A stretch of 64,000 bases of DNA from Dillenia suffruticosa (lineage: Eukaryota; Streptophyta; Magnoliopsida; Dilleniales; Dilleniaceae): assembly GCA_033439265.1 (NCBI GenBank), contig JAVTVX010000004.1:20659701-20723700 (forward strand), in the 5' to 3' direction. The notes beneath the pieces are model-generated. The model saw nothing but the letters and a program-made list of their open reading frames with translations. It made no database searches and had not been told where the DNA came from. Positions within the stretch are counted from its first letter, which is position 1. Each line of letters opens with the position of its first letter. Both the position numbers and the translations under genes were made by a program. Positions 48,572 to 63,500 of the stretch are shown in pieces.

Positions 48572-51500
48572 TCAAGATCCTTTTCTGCTCCTGCTACCTG
48601 GACCAACCATTCTTGAATTGGGGGATTCAGGTGGATTATACAAGAGACTATGACCAAATGAAGGACTCCCCCGGTGACTAGGAGATGGCGTATTCCGAGG
48701 AGATCCAGAACTCAATTCAACAGCTCTAAAGGCATCACTCTCCAGAGCCTTGGCTTCCTTGGCCAGCATAGCCAACTGCTCAAAGAAAAAATAGGTCAAA
48801 AGAGCAAGAAAGGAAGGGGAGAACAGGAAGAACTAAGCTACCACAATCGCAGTCTACTACTAGTCCACTGGTGGTTACGGGCACCTCGTGGATCAGACAA
48901 GTGGGATCAGCAAAGGTTGGATGATCAATTATACTTTAAGCAAAGTTACAGAGATAATCACTATACCAAAATGCAGACCTTTATCGAAGAAAAGGACTCA
49001 TGTAGTAGATCCATCATCAAAGAGTATAAGAAAGATGGGAAAAAAAAAATCAATTTGATATTAAAAGTTCAGAATTAGAAGTTTTCCATGGTATAATTGC
49101 ATGTGTTTGCCAAAATTTGTGTTCCTAAAAATTTCTGCCCATCTAATAACTGGGTATGTTGAACAAGTTTTAAACAATAAAATGGCAAGCAACATCCCAA
49201 AGTATTTAAGAGAACAATGATTAAATTAAATTCTATAACAGGAAGTGCCGCAAAACTTTAGACCAAATAACAAGACATCAGACGTCAATATCCCCTCCCC
49301 CCCCGGGGGCAGGAAACAGAGGCTAGAAATTGAAACAGTCATCTACTTGGTGAATCTGATATTGGACAGTACCCGAATTTCATTTTCCCTCAACCAATCC
49401 TGAAGCGCACAAATGGCAGGACTTAAACTGCAAACAATGAACAACAAAGCAAGTAAATAGCAGGGCAGTGGAGAGCAGGAGCACAAGTTGAAACATGGCA
49501 TCAGATACTAACCAATACTCCATTAACTTGCACATTGAAGCCTGATAAGTTGATGTGTGATGGATATAAGTAAGCGGGTGAACTCTGCCATCCCTTCAAC
49601 AAAGTTTGACAGGTCAAAAAAATGAAGCATAAAAGGAGGCTCCTTGCGAAAGCATGATTTCTCTTATCCATTTTATATAAACTTTTGAACATGTATAAAG
49701 AAAACAATCATATAGGTGAGCATGTGATATGAAAGAGTAAAATAGCACAGAAGGATCCATATAGCTGACCACACTTAGTGGGATAAAAGCTTTGTTGTTG
49801 TTGTATAAACTTGTGAACACGTGATCTTCGTATGGAAAAAATATAAATTATGAGGTGATGAACTGTCTCATTGTTACCTCAAGTTCTGTGAGATAGCTTG
49901 ATTATAGGCCGCTCGCTCCTCTTCAAAAAGTACACGTTGTAAATCAGTGAATGAATTCAAGGGTGACTCAAGCTTGATAAGAGACCAGGTTGGTAAAACT
50001 TGTAGAGGGATTTCCTTTCTCACATACTCTGCACCACTGTCAAAATATGCAGTTACAAGATATGAAAAGTAACAGAAGACACATTGTTTATTTTGGGTAA
50101 GAAAGTAGATCTCAGAGCCAGGATATTAACAATGTTTATTTTGGGTAAGAAAGTAGATCTCAAAGCCAGGATATTAACAACCTTTGCTGAATTGCCTTAT
50201 TCTAGTACCTTTTTTATTCAATAAGGAGACATTTTCGATATAGAAAAAACTAACAAGAGAGAATAAAGAAATCCTCTTCTAAAAATTTATGTTAGATATA
50301 TAAGAGGAAGAATTCTATGAATATACATATATGAGGAAGAAGGCTTAACAGTAAAGATAAAAGAGAAGAAGCTCCAATTCCCTATCTAAACCACCATCCT
50401 TGAGAAGTCAGTCCCATCATTAGGCATATATTGATATTGAAGGCTTCCAAACCCATGCACGGCCCCCCCCCAAAAGAAAAAAAATTGGTATAGGATTCTG
50501 CTCTCACTTGTCAACACCATAAGCTAAATTCAATGAAGGAAACATCTTGGCAAAAAAATGAAAAGCACATCATCATCATTAAGTAAATCTTAACAACTGC
50601 AAGGCACTGCTCTAAAGCATGCCTCAACTCAGTGTCCACAGGTAAGTGCGATCTATGGACAAACCTATAATCATCACACAAAGCAAGGATTACATCCAGA
50701 ACACTATGGATGAGAGGATACAAAGGTATTTGTGTCTAAATTGAAGATGAATGTTCTAGGTAAGAAGCACTAATATATACCTCAACATGGGCAGAGCCAC
50801 ATGGTAGAGAGCGGGGTCAATAGACACTGCCTAATTCTTCAGGACGAATTGTACACTATATATTTACTAAATTTGTATCAACTTTACTTCATGGACCCCA
50901 CTATTCTTATAATAAAATTAGTAAACAAAACATTGCTCTTTGTTTTATAAGGTAATTGAAAATTTTAACTCATCTCCCTCTGGTATTGCCTGATAAATCC
51001 AAATTTGGTACTAAATTGATAATCAATTTAATTAAGATTTATCTGTATTTTCCAGTCATTGTGCCTAAAATACTATTCAATTTGGAATAATTAAGTATAT
51101 ATTTTGGACAAATATCAAAGGATTGTTGACAAATCCAACTTCAAGCCAAGGTCATGCTTAAATTCAACATCAAGACCCAAGTGAAGCCCAAAAATCAAAA
51201 GTAGACGGCGCAATACAAGCCTAGTTCAAAGAAAGCCCAATAAAAGTAAAACTCTAAGGGAAGCCCAAGCCATGCAAGTCCAACATGTTGAAGATAAGAA
51301 TGGCACAGTTTTGTGTGTGATTTGACAGCTAGAGAGCAAGAACCCTAGAGGTTTTGCACAGCCAAGGAAAGGGAAAAAACAATAAATAATAATGGGAAAG
51401 TTGCTGAAGAAAAGAGGAAAATATCTTGCAGCCCAAGAATCATAGGTGCCTCAGAATGACTTATACCTATATAAAGAGCAGAACATCAATGGAAAAGAAA

Positions 51501-54500
51501 TCGCAGGAAAGTCACAAATTTCAGAGTGACGGACAGAAATCATGAACCTCGGTTCTTGCTCAACTAATTGCTGATTTATTTTAGTATCTGTCCAATTTCA
51601 TTGCGTCTGCATTTTAATTTCTTCAAGTGTTGTTTGCCACTAAAGATTTTGTCGTTGATTTCAAGTTCTTGCCTTCCTCAAATTTTCTCCTGTTCCTGTT
51701 CCTGCCACCGAGAAATCCAGTCACTGCCAATTGCCACTGATTCCATTGGAGCTTCAACTAATTCCTGCCTCTGTTCCAGATTGCTCCAGCTGCAACTTCT
51801 TGCAACCACTCACCACCTGTTCGCATTCAGTACCACTTCAATCATCAGTTGCCGGTTTCAGCATCTTTGTCACTGATAGTCATTCCACCTTAACGGTTGC
51901 AATAGTTGCCCTACTGGGCTGTTGTCATGTCTTGCTCTTGGCGCAATTCCAGGCTCTGTTTTCTGTAACTTTAATTGCTTTTTAAGGGTTTAATTGTGAT
52001 GTTAAACTGCTAATTGATTTATTCCTGTTTTGTAAGACATGCTGTTCCATTTTCATTTCACCAGTAGTTTTAGTTTTTTTTCTTTCCTCTACTGCCACAT
52101 TTTCTTTCAGGTTTTGTTTTCTTCTGGGGACATTGTTTGGTTTTTCCTTTTATATTTTTATATTCCCTTATCTTATTCTAACTTAATTCTTGCTGTCTAA
52201 TTTGTACAGCTATTTATTGTTTAAATTTTTAGTTGTTGTCTTATTTAATTTTAAATGCTAATTAACTTCTAGTGTATTTTAATTGTTTAACTTTTGGAGT
52301 TTTGCAGTTAGTTTCTTTTCTATCCATCTTTTTCTTAGATTTTGTTCTGTTTAATTTCTTTTCTTGTTCATCTATTCACCTAGCACCTAAGTATGTATGT
52401 TTCATGTTTCTATTTCCTTATTACTGATTTGTCTAATGCATGGTTTTTGTATGTTTATTTTGATTTTATTTAGAATGATATAGGTCAGAAATTTTCTTTT
52501 GCATTTTTTTTTCTTTTTTTTCTTTTTTCCTTCTTTAAGTAACAAAATCTTAGGTTTAGATTATCTCTCAATTCTTAGTTTTCTCAAATAACAAATAGGC
52601 CAAGTCATTGTAATCGACAAATTCATTCAATACTCACAGGGATGATACTTTACTTGTCTCTATATTATTGCCCTAAAAGATAGTTTTATTTGTTACATTA
52701 AACCAATTCCTTTTAAGTGAATATTATTAACGCCAGAGATATAAAAAAAGAACAAAAAAAGTGACACAATATCACAAACATGGCACTGTTGTTTGATCCC
52801 ACCGACATAAATTGCGTCCTCGGACAATTCCCAACCATGTTGGAAACAAGTTGGAACAAGTTAAGAAAAGTGCCTGTAGGATGAGATACGATATTAAAGT
52901 TCAACATTGTTTTGGAGATTCGGCTTTCGAGTCATTGTACTGAATGCATGCTCTTGTTCTCAAAAGTATTAGGGATCAAGAAAAGTTTTGGTCCTCTTAG
53001 TAAAGCTATTCTAGGTCACGGCACTTTCTGAACGAGTTGTATCAGTTTTAGAGAGAAAGCTATAAAGAGCAAGGTAGCAAGGGCTATCTTTGGAGAAGCA
53101 TTACAGAGCGGTGAGAGTGCAGATATATTTAGAACAATAGAACTGGAGATGCAGGAAAATGAGCTTCCAGGATTGTATTCAAGATGATGAAATTGCTCAA
53201 AACTACAAGGTTTCTTATTTGCTCATTTTTGTCTAGTTGTTTGCATTTCCTCTCAAGCAGAATTTGATATCTGCTGATCCATACCAAGTTTTGGGAAATT
53301 AAGTCAATTGATAAACCTTTTTAAATCGTTCATACAATTATTTCTAATCCTATCTTCTCTAGTCAAGCCAGTCATCCACCATAGCATTTTCATAAATACC
53401 ACTATTTCATCATAATAGCTGCAGGTTTAATGGAACTTTATAAACAAAAGCCATTTCGTAATTCTAAAGGAGGCTTTCTTACTTTCATTATTGATAAGAG
53501 CAGGCAACTATGGTTAGCCATCCAAAGAGGAACCGAGAGATCATGAGAGACCATTTGATACATGCAAAATGTCTCAAGAAAATCTAATTATCTGAACAAA
53601 GAACTTGGAAAAAAAATTATAATGACTTAGTGTAGAGCACTTCAGTCCACAGTATTATTTGAACTAGCACCTATTTTAAAAGAAAGGCTCTTGAGGAGGA
53701 CACTGTTGAAGTTTAACCAACAAACTTGCACCGTTACTTGCACCTTTCCAAAGACTTTGAACATTAAGTGTTCCTATTTTCCGGGGCTTTCTGCTGGCTT
53801 CCAGCATTCTCAAGATAAGGGCATGGCCCCACCCTCTTAATCAACTACATATAGCTTCTGTCCTAAATGGGAGTTAATGAATGAAATGGGGAAAAGCCTG
53901 CTGTCTATCTCTTGTTTCTCTATTTCCTAAAGGCATTTGAGTCGTGACTCTTGCTAATTTCCACTTCTCCTGTCCCAGATGATTTGTTCTAGTATGGCAG
54001 CTGAGATGCTGTACATGTGAACTGGAATCATGATTCAAAAGAACAAAAGATGTTATTGTTGAGCTGCTTAACTCGGAAGTGAGAACAAATACAACTACAG
54101 TTAGACTTTTGATGATTGATGAAGAGAAATTATCCACATATTTTCAAAATGGAGTCACAGAGTATCAAATTTATCTAGGTCTGAACTATCTTAGCATAAA
54201 TTTTGTTCCAGAATATGTCAAGGTCCTGAAGATATGTCATGCTCTTCTCATGTATAATTGCCTTTCACAAGTTATGAATAACTGGGTTGCAAAGGTTGTG
54301 CAAGTACACAGTCCTAAAAAGATAAATAAACAAAAGGACCACACACTCGTGCACTTGTGCACCCATTTGTATAAAATGAATAGGAAAAAGAAGAGCACCC
54401 GGTGACTCATGTAAGATAGAAAGGGGGAGGGAGAGAATCAATTTATTTTATGTAATGACAAATAAAGCACTTTAATAACTTAAGAAGAGCATAAAAGATG

Positions 54501-57500
54501 TTGAGTGATCAAGAACATACTCATCTATACCTCATGTCCAGATTTGAACGAAGCATCGCTTCCTGCATACTGTCTGACAAATCCATCGGGTCGACATCAA
54601 CAATTGCATTTTGTGAGGAGTCACTATGATAGTTTCCAACTATTTTCTCTCTCCTTAGATAATTTGCATCGGCATTAGCAAAGAATCCACCCAAATCTGA
54701 AGATCTGCCAGCACCCTAGCAAATCATACATAACAATTAATTGAAGAATTAGAGAAAGCAGGAATTTGTCCAGCATTACAAAGCAATTAACAAATAGGAG
54801 ATAACTATTGCCCAACTAAAAGGAACAAATCTACAACATTGTCCCTGCAAAAAGTTTTTTTGGGCTTCAACTAGCAAGCTTTGAATAGCATTTGAATCCT
54901 GCTCAACAGCGGACCATCAAATCTAATGAAGAAGTTGAGAGTGTTCTCATTTCAATAATTGCATGTCTAACTGGCAGAAAATCTCCACAAAATAAAATAA
55001 AACTATTGCAAACTTCTGGAAAACCCCTGCGGTTCGGCTCTTTTGTTCATTGCCACAATGTAGTTCAAAAATTGACATTTCACTACCTTGTGCTTAACCT
55101 TGTTAGCAGGTAACACTCCCTCCATTAAGGATCTGAGGAAAAGTCACGTGCTTGCATGAGACAGTTTTAAGGAAGAAAAAGCAATATCTTCATCCTCTAG
55201 GTTTGATCTATCGCAACCTCAGTTGCACCAACACAAACTTCTAGAAACGAGTCATGTTTGTGTTTCCCAATAATGGGACATTTTTTGTCCATGTCCATGT
55301 CCAAGCCTGTGCTCCACAACTGGCAACCAACCCCATTTTCCCAAATAATGCATTTGATTGTTGATTCACCACACTGAGGTTCACTTTCTAGATAAATTAA
55401 AAGATAGAATCAATTTAAAAAGAGCAGATGTGGAAGAAGGTGGAAAAGATTCCACTGATGATAACAATGGACCAAGAAATAACTTTGTTTTCAAAGGAAA
55501 GTTGGCTTCGTTAATAAAAGTCAAATATGAATCAATTTTGTTAACTCAAAAAAAAAAAAAAAAAAAAACCAAACTGATGTATGTGTGTATGTATATGTAT
55601 ATGTGGCTGTTTTTAATTTGTCCAAAAAGTGGGTTTCGTTTATGTGAAAAGGAATCAATTTTGTTTTTCAAGCCAACAAGGAATGACAAATCCTTCAACA
55701 TTGAATTTTGTTTGGAGCTCTCAAAATTGCCATAAATAAACCAAATTAAAAGATAATTAAATTTTGTCATTCAATTGCTAAGGATGAAAATGATGTCTTA
55801 AATCACTCAAAATAGCCAATAATGGCTTAGATCAAATTTGGGCTCCATGTTGATGTAAAAAGGGTCACATTCGACCTCCCAGAGGATGAATACAACCTTT
55901 TATTTTTTTTAACAATTATGTGTTTTGCACGTAACTTTCAATTACAGTTTTCAATATAGTAGGGTCATGTGCTAAGTTGTTAAGCAAAGTGTAGTGAAAT
56001 GTACATTCAAATCATGGGATGACTCCGCAAAATAGGCCAAATGATTTCTTTGTAGTTCACCTAAAATTAAATCTACAAGCATATCTGCTGCACACATATA
56101 AAAGTAGGAGGACAAAGAATTTACCATTTGTTTGTTGAACGATAAGGAAAAAGTTGCTCAAATGTAAATATTGTGATGGCGCATTAGCTAAGTTGACTAT
56201 AAACAAATAACAGGATTGGGGACACAAAAGCGACAAGTCCAAAGCCAAAAAGTTTCTGGAAGGTACACACAAAAACAAATAACTTCATGATTTTCATGAA
56301 GTGCAGGCACAACCCAGACCTCATTTTTACACAGATTATGGTTTGCTTTAGTACAAGGTAAGGGTTCGGGTATGTAGTATGCTACCTTCATTGTATTTAG
56401 TATGTAGGACTAGGCTTAGATAGTGAACAACCATTGTAGGTGCAGTTGGCCTCTATTTATGTCCTTCTTATGTTCCTAAGTGTGGGATTACTCACAAGCT
56501 CGATATTAAAAGAAATAAAGAAAATTCTATTAAAATATTCCTTTCTAGTTTTATGGTTTGCATTGTCCAAATTGCTTCAAACGTTAATCCAGTCCTTTTT
56601 GGTGATCAGGATCTCAAAAATACCACGTTTTGGATTGTATGATTAGAATAGCAGATTACACAAGGGGGTCTGGTAACAAAGATGAAACCAATTGCATATT
56701 CTAGAGGGAGAAAGAATGTGATGCATGGCGAAGTGGCCCATTTCACTGCAGAAGATCCATACTATTATTGCGACTGGAAAGAAACTCGTTTATTGTCCTC
56801 AGTCATTCTCCAAAATATCTGCTAGTAAAATTGGAAAGATCACACCTCAAGAACTAATAGTTTGTATTAAATTTCATCATCATCCTGAATATTTTTCGTG
56901 GTAACAAAACAGTCCTCTCAATGTTTTTATATTATGCCGCATCCCTCCTTATGCCTAACTTCCATTGTGTTTTTGCACAGATGGCATTAATACAATTGAG
57001 TGGCATTTTATTGACTCACGTAGGATTATATTTAAATAATACAAATTCAAAAACAAAAATATAGCAATAAAAGGGAATGAGGTGGTAATGAAGAGGTTCC
57101 TGAGGAAATGCAACCGCTTGCACCTTTGCTCTCATGTTATAAAAAACATAAATAAAATAATAGTAAAAAAAATAAAAAATAGGACCAATAAAATTCCTCC
57201 ATGAAATTAATCAACAAACACACAATCTTCCAAAACAACATCCATAACCAATCCATTTGCAGATTCCAGAGTATCAAAATCCACTTTTCTGTGGGCAACT
57301 AATGAAGATGTTTGCTTCCTCACAATAGAATTTAACTCCCAAATGGTATGGTTAAAAACGAAGGTAAGTCTAAATTGAATAAGCTGATTGAATTAGAAAT
57401 TTTAATGCTCCAACTTGCAAACCAGACAAGGCCATTTCTTCTCTCTTTCACCACACCTTCATATTCAGATTTCCAAAAGAAGAAAAAACAGATCCAAATA

Positions 57501-60500
57501 CAAAATAATGCAATTGAACATTACATTACATGCAAGATCATGCAACTTTGCAGGGCATGAAGACTTAATCGGTGGGAGCACTTTGTCTAGGTTAGGCTGG
57601 GTATGGTACAGTGCAGAAGCAACCCATGAACCCCTTCATCGTTGCTGGCAGTCAATTGTTGGAATTAATTAAACCACTACATTTCATGTCTTTCTCCTTT
57701 TCTTTTAAAGTTGAAATATTTCTATACTACCCAAGTCCACCTCAGACCAAATAAAATGCCAACTCAACTTTATTAATACCGACTCTACACAAACATAATA
57801 GAAATTAGGTCTAAAGATGGATGTACTACCAAGTGAAAACATTGAGGACTATTTTGTTACCAAGTGAACCATTAAGGGCGAATGCAAAATTCACGTTAAG
57901 GGCACATGTCAAATTCAACCAAACTTTAATAACTTATGGTGTGATTTTCCCATTAAAATCCACTATGACATGCTTTACACAGAACAAACCATAAGAAACA
58001 TACCTTTGCGCTTCCAGATGTGGTTCTAGAATCAGCAGTATCTTGCTCAAGAGAATCTGCCTTGGCAGATCCCAATCTTGCTGATGTATTCTCTGACAAA
58101 CTCAAAGATGAGTCGACCTCTATTATCGAACTTCTATTTACAGGAGAAAGGGAAACCGGCCTTGCAATATGACTCTGCTTCCCATCCAAGGACTGAAAAG
58201 CAATAACTTGAATCCTACCAACCTGAAAATATGCAAAATGCTTCATTCAATAAACATTAACAAATGACACGATTTTTTTTTTTTTTTGGGGGGGGGGGGG
58301 AGGGAGGGAGGGAGGGGAAAGCCTTGTAAACAATTGAAAAACCTTATGTGCATCTTCACTAAAGCAAGAAAATATCAACCCAATGAACCCAGAATCAAGA
58401 AGTTGGTACAAGGCCTGGGTGCGCACATCTGAAAAAGAACAAAGAAAAGAGAAGAGTTAATGTCAACTTATAAGCAAACAATTATTACTTAAACTACCCA
58501 TATGAAAACTATATCAGTAGATGTTTGCTGCCACAACACATGAAATCAAACAGTCATAAGTGCTTAAAATTGAACAAAATTATATCTCCCAACAAAAGTT
58601 CAAATTGGTTCCCTGTTTACACTGACCTTGAATATTGAGCGTTTTTTTTTTTTGGTCTTTTTCATTTTTTCATTTTTCATTTTTTTTGGGGGGGTGGTTC
58701 CATTTTCCTTTCCTACTAATGTCCTATATATTTGTTGTTAAATATCACCCATAAAAGTAGACCTAAAGTTTATATTTCTAATCAAAATTTCATAAGAGAA
58801 CAAGGTGCGTTTTGTCTACCATCATAGACTAATGTGAAAATATATGTCGACCAATATTTTTTCTGAATAAGGTGCAAAAAAATTCACTAAGAGCATAAAA
58901 GGTATGGAAAAGCATCAACCATGGGCTTTTCTTTTCTCACTCATTTTTCATGAGTGTTGAGGTATGATAAAAAGGAAAATTGATGTTTGGTCCCACTGGA
59001 AGTCATATGTGCAGGCAATCCACTGTATGGCTTTTCTAGCTGTTTTCTTAGTATGAGGTAAAGAAGTAACGCTCTTTTAGCTGCTTTCTTTATATGAGGT
59101 GAAGATAACACTTACTTTGTTCTGAAAAATGTGGGAATAAAACAATCCATATGCAAAGCTAACCAGCCAAATAAATGAGATCCATAACTGTGAATTCTGG
59201 ACATGGTTGCAATTGCAACCTTGACACAGGCATGATTAGTGTAAAGTAACAAAAATCAGTCTCCATGGATATAAACCACTTTGTGGAGCTATCATGGCCC
59301 TGTCATGGACCATAGTGATTGTTCATCGAGTATCGACCATGTTGCACCCTAATGGTCAATATAGCCATTAACCTTTTGACTTTTAATTCCATTGATCAAA
59401 TCAACGTTTTCGTTTAATACCAAACAAGTTGCTTCCCTGTTCGAAAACTAGCATTTATTAGTCTAAAACTCAAACCTGCATTTGTAATTATAATTACAAG
59501 AACTCAGAAAATATCATCATTTGTTATTCATGCTCCACTGAGTCTCTAAATGTCAAGCCTCAGATCCCATCACCTCAAGGTTTTAATAACACATCATCGC
59601 ATGGGCGTAAAACCTTCTCTTTTTTGCTTTTCCCTTTATAAATGAGATAAAAAAAATTAAAAAAAAATCCTTCAATACTCGAAAAGAAATTTACACCAAT
59701 CAAGTCAAAAGGAAGGGTGAAAAAATTCACACATCATGTAGAAAAAAGGTCTCATATTTATATGAAGGTGGAATAGGGTGGACATAGTGTCTACCAAATT
59801 TCACTATGTAAATGGAGAACCCAATTCTTGGTTTTCAACTTCTTGGGAACTTAGGCAGTTATTTCTTTTTCTATATATACTTTTTTTTCATTCTCATGAT
59901 TTTCTTTGATTATTGTCACAGATAGAGAAGACTGGTTCAAAATAACAGTGATAATGGTACTTGGGTTGGTTTTGAAGGTTCTCTTATTTCCCATATCAAG
60001 TCAATCAAAGACACTATTTTATAAGGGAGCCAAAAAAATGAAGCTCCTGCCACCGCCTGCAACTATATTCTCTTTTTTTTAAACAAAAGTGATGTGATGA
60101 ATATCCTACCATGGTCAAGATTGCTAAAAAGATCTTGTCTTAAGACCAAACTCGTTTGATATCCTTGGAGTCAATGTGTAGAAAACTGGGAAGCCATTGT
60201 TCATAAGTTTCTCTCCCTTGGTGAATGTGATGCAACATCTTATTCAGCTAATCTTTAAGTGGGAAACCAAAATCGATGCTTTTTGAGATTCTGGGGGGCA
60301 CAAAGTGTCTCACCCATCATGGGCATGGCTCATGAAGGTATAACCACGTGGTCAATTAATGACATAATATTATCTTACATGAAAATTTTCACATGTTAAA
60401 ATTGTTATTAAATTTTCAACATTTTTTTTCATGATTTTGTAACTTGAAACTAATTATGATAAGATCACTCGGAAATTACTAGAGTTGGCAAATTCATCTT

Positions 60501-63500
60501 TAAGATTTCAGCTAAAAAAAAAGACACATCTTTGCCAGAGTGTTACATAAGTTTAAGCAATAAATTCAGCACAACAGTAACAAATTTTGAAGTCAAAGTG
60601 GTATATTATAAGAAAAAGAGATAAGAACCTCAACATAACAAGAATGAAACATGTTGGATACTCAAAAAAATAGTTTTTCGGATTGCACACTTAAATCCAA
60701 GTACACATTTTCCCTGCTAATATCCTTAATGTTATTTAATAAATTTTTATTGGTGTCAAATTAGATCAAATGTAGAAAAATACTTCAACTTTTAAACATT
60801 TGGAGGGGTAGTTTAACCCCATTCCACCAACCTGGTGTACAGCAGGAAGGAAGGAATTTCTTTTCATCAATAAGTCGAATTTCTCATGTTCATGTTTTTA
60901 TCTAGTACTTCTCTTGTTCATTTTTTAAGCATTTGCATTGAGACTACAAGCGGGGAGAGAGGATTAGAAGGGTTGTTCTTGCTGGTATGAAGAAAAAGGA
61001 TCATTTTGTTGCAGTATTGTTTCTGGACCTAATCCCTGTCCACCTCTAAGTCATAGTTGGGTGTGCTATTGATTAGCAATAGCAATGTTTGAAGCCTTAT
61101 CATGCCAAATACATATCTTAGAATATAATGACTAATAATTGTTAAATGCAGAAGAGATGGACTGTGCTTGGGAACATCCCCCCCACTTTCAGAAATACTT
61201 CTAATAGGGCTGCATCCCTCAAATTTGGGTAGTTTATCTTGTTTGGCCAACTCTCACCAACCATAAGATGGCACACCTACCACTTAATAAAAAAGAAATC
61301 TTTTACACCAATTTGCAGGTCCAATCTTTTTTCTTGTCAATAAAAGTCAAATGACACATGAACACTATTACTACTACTACTCTCTCTCTCTCTCTCAATG
61401 AGAAAACAATTCACTTAAGAACACACTTGCTGAATTGAGCACTCATTGTACCATATTTACACACATTCTAGCTTTTATAAAATTCAGGTTTTACATTCCA
61501 GTAACATAATAGTCAATTTTAGCCATAGAAAATTGATTATTTCCTGTTTGCATCCTTTAGCAACTTCAAAACCTCAGACGGTCGATCTCTTTCTTTTGGG
61601 TGTATGTAACCAATCAAGTTTCCACCTTTATAAAAGTATAAAATGTTAATAATTTTGGCTAACGAAATTTAAATCTATAAATCAGTGGATTTTGTTTTGT
61701 CAGCACATCAACATGTCATTGTTAAGGTTACGGTTGGAAATAGTTCTTAAGAGTACAAAAACTTTGACATTCTATTTATCTTATTCCACTTGTAGCATTC
61801 ATCAATCAGAGATAAAACTCTTTTACACAAGATGTGTAATTTTTCATACTAAACTAAAATTTCTTAATATGGTGTCTAAATTTGTCATCATATCCATATT
61901 TTTTTGCAATCAAATTAGAAAAGAAAAAAAATGAAAGAGGATGATTCCCAAGCATGGCCATAATTTATTAAAATTTCAGATTTATTAGATTTTAAATTAG
62001 AATACAAAGATTTATAATTTTAAATTAATTTTTTCATTTTTTAATTTATCCACGGTACCCTAAATTAAAATTATATTTTACAGTTTTGGGCCCCTACCTC
62101 AAGATTCCTGTTCATCCTCACATTTCCACTATAATTCCTGAAGATAATTACTGCCACTACAATTCTCAAATTGAGAATAGCATTGGGTTGCAAAACAACT
62201 GAAGTCTTGATTTACTGCAGCAGATTCCACTTCTTAGCTTAGCTAATGCCTAGTTATGAGAACCTTAATCTTCTGTCTTCTATTTTAGTTCCAATTTGAT
62301 AATGCATGGAAAATAAGAAATTTTTAACGTAAGATCGCAAATAAACAACAAGAAGGAATCAAAAAAAGAGACATAATGTGAAAAAATTACAGACATATGC
62401 ACAGGAGCCACCCAACAAATTCAGACCTGGACAAACAATAAAATATAAACCTTTCAACAATTGGCCTTGCTTACCAACATGGGATGGAAGAACTGTAATA
62501 TGAGGATGTGAATGGTACCAGCCAATCACTCTTGTTGTTCTCCCTGTAAGTGTGGTCATTCTGTGCTCTAGAGTTAATTACACAATGACAGGAATCTTGA
62601 ACTTCAAACGGCACATGGTAGAAGATGCAATTATCCTATCAAAAAGACAATCTAACTGCTTCATCTTTCATTTTTCATTTTTCATTTTTCATTTTTCATT
62701 TTTCATTTTTCATTTTTCATTTTTCATTTTTCATTTTTCCCTTGTTTCTGTTTTAATATCACAATGTTATTGACTGCTTCATTCTGTTTGTGTAGCCACA
62801 TAAGTTAGAACTCATTAAAGAATCAGAATGGGCCTATTTAGAGGAAGACAAACCTAATAGGCTCTTTTCCTTCACTTCTAGCTTCCACCTAATATAAAAT
62901 TTCACTTAATAGAAAATCCCAAGCATAGGGTTGTAATTTTGCAGCCATTCACAACTTTCATTGTCATAATTTCACTTCAAAGATAACTCAAAACTTCATA
63001 TCCTCAGAAACAAAACTACAACTACAGCTGTTCTTAATCTTTAAAACTAAGAACAAACAGCTGTCAGAAAGAATCGATTGCAATCAATCCACCTTTGTTC
63101 GAATTTTTGTTAGTAAACATCTAGTATTCGATCCACTGTAGCTTATGCCTTGGTATATTCTATTATTCAATGTAATTTGCATTAGTGCATTTTCATATAT
63201 ATTTAAAAAAATAATAATAATCTGTGAAATTATAACTGTAATTGGTCAAAGGATATCTCAGCCTCAGCAGATGCAGCAGTCAACTGCTCAGGACTAACTT
63301 CAACCCGGTCCTTCCGCCGATCAGACCTTGTCTGTGGCATCGCTCCCCATATTAGTGCTGTCGAATTTCCACTCTTGGATTTCTAAAACATCACAAAACA
63401 CATCCTAATTTGAAACAAACACATATAAATCATGAGTAATGACACACATTAAGAAAATCTACTCGAGACAGTTTCATTGGTTGAAAACATTGTATTGTGC

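Noticed and set aside
51568..51985. Overlapping plus-strand frames of 102 and 84 residues
   Set aside because: They lie in the pyrimidine-rich part of the probable LTR, are Ser/Leu/Cys-rich and match no protein family that I know.
59940..60350. Broken plus-strand coding-like stretch in a BRCC36 intron
   Set aside because: Several frames interrupted by stops and no recognisable motif; left as possible transposon debris.
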